Source: JAZKIX01 sp040384645
GTDB lineage: Bacteria; Pseudomonadota; Gammaproteobacteria; Burkholderiales; Burkholderiaceae_D
Direction: 5' to 3'
Length of the DNA stretch: 22,629 nt
NCBI GenBank assembly: GCA_040384645.1
Contig: JAZKIX010000043.1
Location: forward strand, 1 to 22,629
Shown here: piece after piece, positions 8,815 to 15,829 of the stretch
How positions within the stretch are numbered: the stretch's first letter is position 1
How the letters are laid out: each line of letters begins with the position of its first letter
Notes under the pieces: model-generated
Databases searched by the model: none
Told to the model about the DNA's origin: nothing
The model's input: only the letters and a program-made list of their open reading frames with translations
Translations under genes and position numbers: made by a program

Positions 8815-9396
8815 ATGACCACATTTACACGCCGTAATTTTGTTGCATTCGTCAGTGCGCTCACGCTTGCCAGCGCCAGCCATTTTGCTGCCGCCGCCAG
8901 CCCGACCCAAGTATCGCTGAAGACCAATATGGGCGAGATCGTGCTGGAGTTGAATGCAGAAAAAGCACCGAAAAGCGTTGCCAACTTTCTCCAATACGTC
9001 AACGACGGTCAATATAACGGCACGATATTTCATCGCGTGATCAGCGGCTTCATGATCCAGGGCGGCGGTTTCGACAAGGATATGCAGCAAAAGCCGACCA
9101 AGGCACCCATTGAGAACGAAGCAAAAAATGGTCTCAAGAACGAGGTCTACACTGTCTCCATGGCGCGCACCGGCGCACCGCATTCCGCCACCTCACAGTT
9201 TTTCATCAATGTCGCTAACAATACTTCGCTCGATTATCCGGGTGGCGACGGTTGGGGTTACACAGTATTTGGCAAAGTCGTGCGCGGCATGGACGTCGTC
9301 GACAAGATCAAGCAAGTGCCTACCGTCAATGCCGGAATGCATCAAAATGTGCCAACCAAATCGATCATAATCGAGTCCGCCGCAGTGTTGAAATAG
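8815..9396 (+). CDS. ppiA: Exported peptidyl-prolyl cis-trans isomerase (cyclophilin)
   Basis: Catalyses proline isomerisation during folding of exported proteins in the periplasm. The 193 aa product has a signal peptide TRRNFVAFVSALTLASASHF with likely cleavage in the AAAA run near residue 28. The cyclophilin core contains GTIFHRVISGFMIQGGG (catalytic Arg in FHRV), QFFINVANN and GWGYTVFGKVVRGMDVVDKI. A Shine-Dalgarno AAGGA (8803-8807) overlaps the transpeptidase stop codon and sits 7 nt from the ATG at 8815; an ATG at 8812 is the alternative. TRRNFV resembles a twin-arginine motif, so Tat export is possible. The gene is followed by a close paralogue without a signal peptide. Confidence 0.93.
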   Translation: MTTFTRRNFVAFVSALTLASASHFAAAASPTQVSLKTNMGEIVLELNAEKAPKSVANFLQYVNDGQYNGTIFHRVISGFMIQGGGFDKDMQQKPTKAPIENEAKNGLKNEVYTVSMARTGAPHSATSQFFINVANNTSLDYPGGDGWGYTVFGKVVRGMDVVDKIKQVPTVNAGMHQNVPTKSIIIESAAVLK

Positions 9397-9438
9397 TCAG
9401 CTCTCACTGACGTTCTCTCTACTATTTGAAAGCACAAT

Positions 9439-9927
9439 ATGGCAGTCATTCTCAGCACCAACCACGGCAAGATCAAGATTGAACTCGATGCCGAAAAGGC
9501 GCCGAAAAGCGTGGAAAATTTTCTAGCTTACGTGAATGCGGGACATTACAGCGGCACGATTTTTCATCGCGTCATCGATGGCTTTATGGTTCAGGGCGGC
9601 GGCTTTGAACCTGGCATGAAACAAAAACCAACGAATGCACCAGTCGAAAACGAAGCAAAAAATGGTTTGAAAAACGTGCCATATACCTTGGCAATGGCGC
9701 GCACGGCCGACCCGCATTCAGCATCGGCGCAATTTTTCATCAATGTCAAAAACAATACCTTCCTCGACTATCCCGGCCAAGATGGCTGGGGTTATTGCGT
9801 GTTTGGCAAAGTAGTTGAAGGCATGGATATCGTCGATAAAATCAAGTCCGTCAAAACTGGCCGCAGCGGCATGTTTTCCGATGTCCCGGTGGACGATGTG
9901 ATCATCGAAAAAGCTGAAGTGGTTTAG
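9439..9927 (+). CDS. ppiB: Cytosolic peptidyl-prolyl cis-trans isomerase B (cyclophilin)
   Basis: Cytosolic proline isomerase that assists folding. The 162 aa length matches PpiB. Family motifs are GTIFHRVIDGFMVQGGG, ENEAKNGLKN, SAQFFINVKNNTFLDY and GWGYCVFGKVVEGMDIVDKIKSV. No signal peptide is present; the mature-type sequence starts straight from MAVILSTNHGKIKIEL. It is highly similar along its length to the exported cyclophilin 42 bp upstream, so the two are probably a tandem duplication that diverged in location. A hairpin resembling an intrinsic terminator lies 55 bp downstream, inside the start of lpxH. Confidence 0.95.
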   Translation: MAVILSTNHGKIKIELDAEKAPKSVENFLAYVNAGHYSGTIFHRVIDGFMVQGGGFEPGMKQKPTNAPVENEAKNGLKNVPYTLAMARTADPHSASAQFFINVKNNTFLDYPGQDGWGYCVFGKVVEGMDIVDKIKSVKTGRSGMFSDVPVDDVIIEKAEVV

Positions 9928-9957
9928 ACCTATTGCCATCGACAACGCCAGCAAGTC

Positions 9958-10772
9958 ATGCCAATACTGCCAGCAAGTACTCAAGCGCAACCGGATGTGA
10001 GTCCGGTTGCGCTTTTTGTTTCGGATATCCATCTGCAACCATCGCAGCCACGCACGACGCAGGCATTTTTATCCTTCCTGCAGCGACATGCGATGCAAGT
10101 TCAGCAACTATATATTTTGGGCGATCTGTTTGAAGCCTGGGCCGGCGACGACGACATCGACGATCCATTTAATCGCCAGGTCGTCGATGCGATTCGCACG
10201 GTCAGCGATNNNNNNNNNNGGTTGCTGGTAATCGTGATTTTTTAATCGGGGCGCAATTTTTCGAGGCGAGCGGCATGCAAGCGCTGGCCGGGCCCGAACC
10301 ACTTGAACCATTTGTTGCCAACATTGCCGGTCGCCGCATCAGCCTAGTACATGGCGACGCGCAATGCACCGACGATTTATCCTACATGGCGTTTCGCGCA
10401 ATGGTGCGCCAGCCGGCGTGGCAAGCCGCATTTCTTGCTGCACCTTTGCCGCAACGAAAAGCCACAATTGAAAATATGCGCAAGCACAGCCAGCAAGAGC
10501 AGCGCGGCAAGACCTATGAAATCATGGACGTCCATCCGGCTGCGATCGCTGCACTATTCGAACAAACCGCAACCACGCTTTTGATTCATGGACACACCCA
10601 CCGTCCGGCACAACACACGACAATAATTGATCAAACCCGCTTCGACCGCTTTGTCTTGCCAGATTGGGATGCCGGCACTGAGCCGGCACGCGGCGGCTGG
10701 ATCGGAATCGATACGCAAGGTGTGATTACGCGTTATGGAATCGACGGTGCGGCAGCGCCAGAAGCCGCTTAG
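9958..10772 (+). CDS. lpxH: UDP-2,3-diacylglucosamine diphosphatase (contains N-gap)
   Basis: Metal-dependent hydrolase that cleaves UDP-2,3-diacylglucosamine to lipid X and UMP in lipid A synthesis, at the inner membrane. Calcineurin-like motifs appear in order: FVSDIHL (D-x-H), ILGDLFEAWAGDD (GDxxE-like), then after the gap AGNRDFLIG (GNRD), LVHGDAQCTDD and LIHGHTHRPA (GHTH). The frame changes at the 10-N run (10210-10219); the 3' part resumes at 10221 and stops at 10772, so the gene is intact apart from about 20 unsequenced bases. The ATG at 9958 gives a short extra N-terminus, while a GTG at 9997 would start directly before SPVALFVSDIHL. No strong Shine-Dalgarno supports either. The GTG lies in the loop of a long hairpin. 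Confidence 0.93.
9983..10021 (+). terminator. Terminator-like hairpin overlapping the lpxH start region
   Basis: The arms 9983-9995 (AAGCGCAACCGGA) and 10002-10014 (TCCGGTTGCGCTT) are perfect 13 bp complements with a 6 nt loop, followed by TTTTTGTTT. By shape this is a strong intrinsic terminator for ppiB. It lies inside the open reading frame assigned to lpxH from the ATG at 9958, and its loop holds an in-frame GTG. It may end most ppiB transcripts, or control lpxH expression. Confidence 0.65.
10210..10219. other. Run of 10 Ns (assembly gap) in lpxH
   Basis: Ten unknown bases split the lpxH reading frame. Codon phase demands a true length of 2 modulo 3. Seven residues are expected between VSD and VAGNRD by comparison from memory with E. 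coli LpxH, which fits 20 bases. Confidence 0.9.
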
Positions 10773-10788
10773 CAGCCTCTGGAGCGAA

Positions 10789-10864
10789 AAATATACTCCC
10801 ACATGTATATTTAAAGACGCAATGAAAGTGCGCGGGTAAGCATATATTTTCGCCTATACTCCCC
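10789..10864. repeat. Dispersed hairpin-plus-core repeat, copy A
   Basis: An AT-rich hairpin (arms AAATATAC at 10789-10796 and GTATATTT at 10805-10812) is followed after 6 nt by a 46 bp core (10819-10864) that begins GCAATGAA, contains GCGCGGG and ends TATACTCCCC. The same arrangement recurs at 19503-19579, where 37 of the 46 core bases match. It lies between the convergent ends of lpxH and the shorter lipoprotein gene, where it might act as a transcription end signal. It is not a family I can name. Confidence 0.6.
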
Positions 10865-10906
10865 AATTTATGTGCCATTGTGTGCAATACCAGATCACAT
10901 TCTCAC

Positions 10907-12217
10907 CTACGAAGTCATTGCCGGCCAATAAATAGCAGCCTCTTCCAGTGGCCCGCGCAGGGGGTGTGGGTAGATATAGGGCGTATATCCCGGTTTCGGC
11001 ATCAGGAAATAATCGCGATTCAAGCCGATCGAATAGGGGCATTCGATATCGATACCATTGAGTGAATAGCCATTGCTAGGATTAGCAGAATTATTCCAAA
11101 TGTATACCGACCTGATCTGGTCAGGGCCGGGATAGGTGCCACAAGGAAATCCTTCCGTCATCAATTCCACCGTCCGATTGATCGTCGGCGTGACGACATT
11201 GTTAAAAATCACGCCGTCGCCACCACGAATCCCGATGGCGGTTCGTTGGCGCACCGCAGTAAATCCGGTCGAATAATGGTTTTCATAAATCTCAAAACTA
11301 CGCGAACCGCGATCCGATGACGACAAGCCGTGCGCATCGGTCATCGAATAATCTTTGGCCGGCAACTGCCCCACAATCGTATTATGGCGAAACACGTATA
11401 CCGAGCCATTGTTGGAGGCAATATTGTGACGATTACCGGAGAAATAGTTATCTTCGACAAACACCGCATCCGGCGTACCCAAGGCCAGCGTCGGCCAGGC
11501 AGCACCGCCATACACTGCAACGCCATAGCCGAGATTTTTCAGGGTGTCGCTATAGTTGTCGATGAAATTATTCTTGTAAATCACCCCACGCTGCCCGGCG
11601 TGATCGCCAACGTAAAGGCCGGCAAATACAAAGTGGGTGAATTTTGTATTGGTAACGGTAAAGTCGGCGCAACCGTTCAATAATCCGAGTCCCTTATCCT
11701 GGATATTGCCGTTGCCATTACCCACTAGGGTCATGCCGGAAAATGCCGCCCGCCTGCCGTTGGAACAATCGAATGCAATCAGATAAGTCGTATTGGGTAC
11801 CATGCCGGAACGGCGAATCGTTGTCACATCCTGACCGGCACCACTTAATTTTATGCCGGCAGGTACCGTCAATTGCTGCACACCCCAATTACAGTCACCG
11901 GCCGGAACCAACACGCTTATGGCGGGCTGTGCCAATGCAATGGCGGCATTGACGGCCTCAGTCACTGCGCTAAAAGTACAACTGCTGGCCGCAATCGAGG
12001 TGACCGGTGGTGGTGGCGATGGCGCAATGACCGGTGGCGGACTTGCAACCGGCGACGGTGTCGGCACTGGCATAGGCGTTGGCGTGAAAGTGGGTGGCGG
12101 TGCCGAGCCCGAGCCACCGCCACATGCCGCAATCATGCCTATCACGATCAGACTGGCGCCAATTTTCAGACATTTAGTTTCAGAGTGGATGTGCCGCTTC
12201 GATGTGGAATTTTTCAT
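10907..12217 (-). CDS. Lipoprotein with parallel beta-helix (pectate-lyase-like) domain
   Basis: A predicted outer-membrane or surface lipoprotein of 436 aa with unknown substrate. The signal peptide ends in the lipobox IAAC with acylated Cys32, followed by GGGSGS, which favours outer-membrane sorting. A Pro/Thr/Ser-rich linker (about 37-72) precedes a right-handed beta-helix-like domain with NWGVQQLTVPAGIKLSGAGQDVTTIRR, repeated short Asn-rich rungs (FVEDNYFSGNRHNIASNN) and a conserved end NNSANPSNGYSLNGI..GYTPYIYPHPLRG. It closely parallels the first half of the gene at 12574-14876 and lacks that gene's second domain. The ATG at 12217 was chosen; a GTG at 12241 is possible and neither has a good Shine-Dalgarno. 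A role in binding, cleaving or remodelling a polysaccharide is inferred from the fold. Confidence 0.8.
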   Translation of the reverse strand: MKNSTSKRHIHSETKCLKIGASLIVIGMIAACGGGSGSAPPPTFTPTPMPVPTPSPVASPPPVIAPSPPPPVTSIAASSCTFSAVTEAVNAAIALAQPAISVLVPAGDCNWGVQQLTVPAGIKLSGAGQDVTTIRRSGMVPNTTYLIAFDCSNGRRAAFSGMTLVGNGNGNIQDKGLGLLNGCADFTVTNTKFTHFVFAGLYVGDHAGQRGVIYKNNFIDNYSDTLKNLGYGVAVYGGAAWPTLALGTPDAVFVEDNYFSGNRHNIASNNGSVYVFRHNTIVGQLPAKDYSMTDAHGLSSSDRGSRSFEIYENHYSTGFTAVRQRTAIGIRGGDGVIFNNVVTPTINRTVELMTEGFPCGTYPGPDQIRSVYIWNNSANPSNGYSLNGIDIECPYSIGLNRDYFLMPKPGYTPYIYPHPLRGPLEEAAIYWPAMTS

Positions 12218-12258
12218 AAGGTGTTGTCTAGCCTTCTGCACAATTTAATGTTGGTAGA

Positions 12259-12287
12259 AAAATATCGAGACTCATTTTAAATAACAA
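12259..12287 (-). promoter_or_regulatory. Candidate sigma-70 promoter for the shorter lipoprotein gene
   Basis: On the minus strand TTGTTA (12287-12282) and TATTTT (12264-12259) are separated by 17 bp. Each matches the consensus at 4 of 6 positions. The -10 lies about 41 bp before the ATG at 12217. Because an intrinsic terminator sits upstream, this gene probably needs its own promoter somewhere in 12218-12500. Confidence 0.35.
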
Positions 12288-12501
12288 CGCCCGCCAGAAA
12301 ATCGCAATGCCTCAGTTATGCATCTGCAATTAGTCAGTGAGCGATCAGGAAATGGATGCGCCGAAGTACTGCGCCAGGAGGAATATTGAAGCGTTTTAGC
12401 GTTATCGATTTTGCGTTCGGTCACGCATCCGCGCGCTGGCAGATAGCATGCAAATAAATGCAATGCAGCGAAGTGAAAACGCTTGCGTCAGAACATGCAA
12501 T

Positions 12502-12533
12502 AAAAAATCCCCCAGTTGTTGAGACTGGGGGAT
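12502..12533 (-). terminator. Intrinsic terminator of the longer lipoprotein gene
   Basis: On the minus strand the arms ATCCCCCAGT and ACTGGGGGAT (12524-12533 and 12507-12516) form a perfect 10 bp GC-rich stem with a 7 nt loop, followed by a run of six T (12507-12502). It lies about 40 bp after the TAA at 12574-12576. The rest of the 12218-12573 spacer holds only the candidate promoter listed above. Confidence 0.9.
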
Positions 12534-12573
12534 GGCACTACAGTTACTAACTTATATTAACTTACGTCATTAT

Positions 12574-14876
12574 TTACAAGCTGGTGCAGCTCTTCTTGCG
12601 CAGGATTTCTGCCCAGCCGAGGAAGAAACGAGAACCTTCAGGGTTGGACATATATCGATTGAACACATNNNNNNNNNNAGTTCGATCCAATCGAAGCCGA
12701 CCGAAACACGATCCCAATTACTGCCCGGTGTGCCAGAACCATCAACCCGCATCGACACATCGTTTGGCCCTGCTGCGCCATTCAATACCTTATGCATGGT
12801 GCCCGCCAGCCGAACCATATCGGTGTCGGTCAGACCGCCAATATTGAATTTCTTGGCCGACATGACAAGCGACAAATCGATATGGGCGTGATTGGTATCC
12901 TCGACCCCTGATCCGCGCGCTCCACCGTAATCCCAAACATAGGCATTACCGTTCAAGCGAGTAAAGGTCTTGAAGTACGCCGCAGCCTTATTCGCCTTAT
13001 CCAGATAACCCGCATCCGGCGTCTGGTTTTTCAAGCGCTTGGTACGATCAATCATCAGCAGCGCCTTGGCCATGGTGGCACCTTGGTTGTACATCACCAG
13101 CGATCCGGCACCGCACAAGCCGTTGCACGAGTCGTAACGATAAAAGCTAGGCGATCCCGGTAACGGCGCATTGTCGACCCACTGTCTATCATATGTGTGC
13201 AAGATCGGTTCCAACTTGGCAAGGTAGCTATCAGCCTTAGGACGGAACGAAGTGAAGCGCGCGTCATTCCAGACAGCATAGGAAAAGATCGAAGCAGCTT
13301 GCGTGATGATCCCGGTATCCAGCATCATTTGCGATGAATTGATCGAGGCCCCCCAACCCTGTGCCGTTTCTTGATGAGCGAACCAGTAATCGATCATCCT
13401 GACGGCATTGTTGAGATATTTTGGATCGCCATACGTCTTGGCCATCGAAACATAGGCACGCACCCAATAGTGACCATGCCAAGCAAAGTCCTCTGCACCG
13501 CCCAGGTTAGGAATATTGCTACCGTACTTCGCGTTGTATTTGGCATCCCACGCTGCCTGGCTTCCGATAGCTGGCGTCACATTACGATTCGATAACTGGC
13601 AAACCGGCGTTGGCGTTGGTGTCGGCGTTGGTGTCGGTGTCGGTGTCGGTGTTGGCGTCGGTGTTGGCGTTGGCGTTGGCGTTGGCGTTGGCGTTGGCGT
13701 TGGCGTTACAGTATTACGCAGTGGATGCGGATACAGATATGGTGTATATCCTGGTTTTGCCGCCAAAAAATAATCGCGATTCTGTCGGATCGATGACGTA
13801 CACGTATTCGCAATCCCATTACTGGTATAGCCATTGCTCGGATTCGCCGAATTGTTCCACAAATACAGGGAACGAATCTGATCCTGGCCAGGATAGGTAC
13901 CGCAGGCGAAGCCGTCCACCATCAATTCCACCGTGCGATTGATGCTGGCCGGTGCCGTATTGCTGAAAATAACACCATCTCCGCCAGAAATACCAATCGC
14001 AGTCCGTGAGTGCGCGCCATTGGAGTTATTCGTCGAAAAGCTGTTGTTGTAAATTTCATAACTGCGGGTGCCATGTGGGAAATAGGACAACCCGGCCACC
14101 TCTACCATCATGAAATCTTTGCCGCGATCAGATGACACCACCGCATTGCGTCGGAATACGAAAGCAGCGCCGCCATTAGACAATAAATTTTGGCGGTTAT
14201 TGGAAAAGACATTATCTTCAAAAAATACTGCGTTCTGCGATCCCAGATCCAGCGCCGGCCATGTGCCATCGCCCGTCACTACGGCACCAAAACCTTGGTT
14301 ATTGACCAAATTGTTTTTGAAAATAACGCCACGTTGTTTAGCGTCACCGACATAAATCCCTGCGTAGACAAAATTGGTGAATTTTGAGTTCGACACTTTG
14401 AAGTCGACACAACCCTTGGACAGGTTCAAGCCTTTTTCCTTGATGGTGCCACTGCCATTACCGATCAAAGTCATGTCAGAAAAATCGGCGCGCTTACCGT
14501 TGGAACAATCGTAGGTGATCAGCGATGTGGCAGTTCCAGTAGCGCCGACACGCCGGATCTTAGTCACATCTTGCCCTGCACCACGCAGTGCGATGCCTGC
14601 GTACACCTTTAATTCCTGCGTACCCCAATTGCAATCGCCGGCAGGAATATTGACCGTCGTACCGCCAACCGCTGTATTTACCGCTGCCTGGACGGAGGCG
14701 AAGGAACAATTTGCGACATTGACCATGGAACCAGCCGTAGCCAAAGCGCCCACTTTCTCGGCCATAGTCATACTGTCATCGACCGGCGATCCACCACCGC
14801 AAGAAGCCAGAAAAATAGGTGCCAGGGACAACAAGGCGGTGCGCTGTTTGAACTTACTCAACTTATGGATTTTCAC
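12574..14876 (-). CDS. Two-domain lipoprotein: beta-helix, Thr-Pro linker, alpha-toroid domain (contains N-gap)
   Basis: A predicted surface lipoprotein of about 770 aa. A GTG start at 14876 is supported by a Shine-Dalgarno GGAGAA (14883-14888) at 6 nt. The lipobox LASC gives Cys26. Residues about 45-388 form a beta-helix domain paralogous to the gene at 10907-12217 and end in the same YPHPLRN element. About 17 Thr-Pro dipeptides (391-424) lead to an alpha-helical C-terminal domain with WHGHYWVRAYVSMAKTYGD, WVDNAPLPGSPSFYRYD and WDYGGARGSGVEDTNHAHIDLSL, reminiscent of six-hairpin/(alpha/alpha) toroid glycosidases and lyases. The 10-N run at 12669-12678 shifts the frame; the true end encodes FNRYMSNPEGSRFFLGWAEI and stops at 12574-12576. 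A polysaccharide-active role is inferred, and I do not recognise a named family. Confidence 0.8.
12669..12678. other. Run of 10 Ns (assembly gap) in the longer lipoprotein gene
   Basis: Ten unknown bases break the frame near the C-terminus. The codon phase on each side again requires a true length of 2 modulo 3, as in the other two gaps. Confidence 0.88.
13606..13707 (-). repeat. Hexanucleotide minisatellite encoding Thr-Pro linker
   Basis: Seventeen tandem 6 bp units (GGCGTT, GGTGTC and close variants on the plus strand) encode alternating Thr-Pro on the minus strand. The last seven units near 13666-13707 are identical GGCGTT. The array links the two domains of the lipoprotein. Such arrays can change in copy number by slippage, always in frame because the unit is 6 bp. 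Confidence 0.93.
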
Positions 14877-15829
14877 TAAAAATTCTCCAAAACTTTGTTA
14901 CCGTTTAAAAATATTATTTTGAAGAATGTTAAATCCGAGATTTACAAAACGCAAGAAAAATTTCATATTGTGAAATATCCATGGAAATGTGGCAATGCAA
15001 TATGTCAAGTAATTTGGCGAAATTTACTGATTCCTCCTATGAGAAATAGATAGTTTCAAAAATTTCACTATAATCATTTCACCAATTGTTGAACCGTATT
15101 GGATTTATAGAATTGTTTCGCCGAAGACACAATTTACGAGTAATTTTTGTCCAATCGAACTAAAATTTCCAGGGCGATTGGACGCTAGATTTTTGAATGC
15201 AACGGGGGGTTTTGAAATCTGCGCGGGGGGAAATAGGCGGTAAAGAAAAGCGCGCAGCTTTTCGGCTATTTTCATACCAAAAAGACATATTTATGAATAC
15301 CGTGCCATGAACACCAGCGCGATTTTCAATGCGGCCACAATAGATGCACCGCCCAGGAAACCTCGTAGTTATTCAACTACATAAAACGTCATTGGATTGC
15401 CAAAAATTTTCTCAGACATTGCCGATAGCATTGTCTATCGCGATGCAGCATGATGAGTTTTTGAAAACTCTTTTACATTTGTTCACCATTAAATTTGCAA
15501 ATTCGAAAGCGACTTTTTCTGCAGTTGATTGTGTTAACTACGGCGAAAATGGATGAAGAGTTAATCGCTATACAGACTAAGGGAAGAACGGCACCAAAGT
15601 ACAGTTTGGATGGATCGGCCGATCCCACCACGCTGTGCGAGCTGCAAGCATGCTCAAGCATCGTTATCGCTTTAGCGATAAAAACATGTATTTACGCTTC
15701 TAGCGACGGTCGATGTTGGGTCAAGTTGTATACGCGAGACCTGACCAAACACGCTTGCAGATGAATCGGCAGTTGTAAAGAATGATGAAAGCCAAGGCTT
15801 TGATAAATTGACTTCCCCGATTTGAAACA
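14877..15829. other. 953 bp AT-rich divergent spacer, no convincing gene
   Basis: This lies between the start of the longer lipoprotein gene (minus) and the histidine kinase (plus), so it should hold promoters for both. Visible structures are a 9 bp inverted repeat (15149-15183), two G6 runs near 15205 and 15225, a GAAAAGC/GCTTTTC hairpin (15245-15263) and a TTATCGCT/AGCGATAA hairpin (15664-15681). A 71-89 codon open frame ending at 15764 lacks a ribosome site and a recognisable product. I see no RNA gene. Confidence 0.5.
15149..15183. repeat. Spaced 9 bp inverted repeat in divergent spacer
   Basis: GTCCAATCG (15149-15157) and CGATTGGAC (15175-15183) are perfect complements 17 bp apart. The arm centres are 26 bp apart, about two and a half helical turns. 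It may be a regulator-binding site or a hairpin; the sequence does not decide between them. Confidence 0.5.

Noticed and set aside
9958..10260. Apparent early stop in lpxH
   Set aside because: The stop arises only from reading through the 10-N run; GNRD and later motifs continue in the correct frame to 10772.
10800..10870. yybP-ykoY (manganese) riboswitch suggested by GGGGAGTA on the minus strand of the repeat
   Set aside because: Only the short 5' element matches; the conserved 3' part is not seen and no transporter gene follows on that strand in either copy.
13606..13707. CRISPR-like array
   Set aside because: The units are 6 bp tandem repeats without spacers and are in frame with a coding sequence; no Cas genes are present.
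13516..13942. Plus-strand open frames with long Val-Gly repeats
   Set aside because: They are antisense readings of the Thr-Pro hexamer array inside the lipoprotein gene.
15495..15764. 89-codon open frame in the divergent spacer
   Set aside because: No Shine-Dalgarno, no recognisable domain and unusual composition; treated as non-coding.
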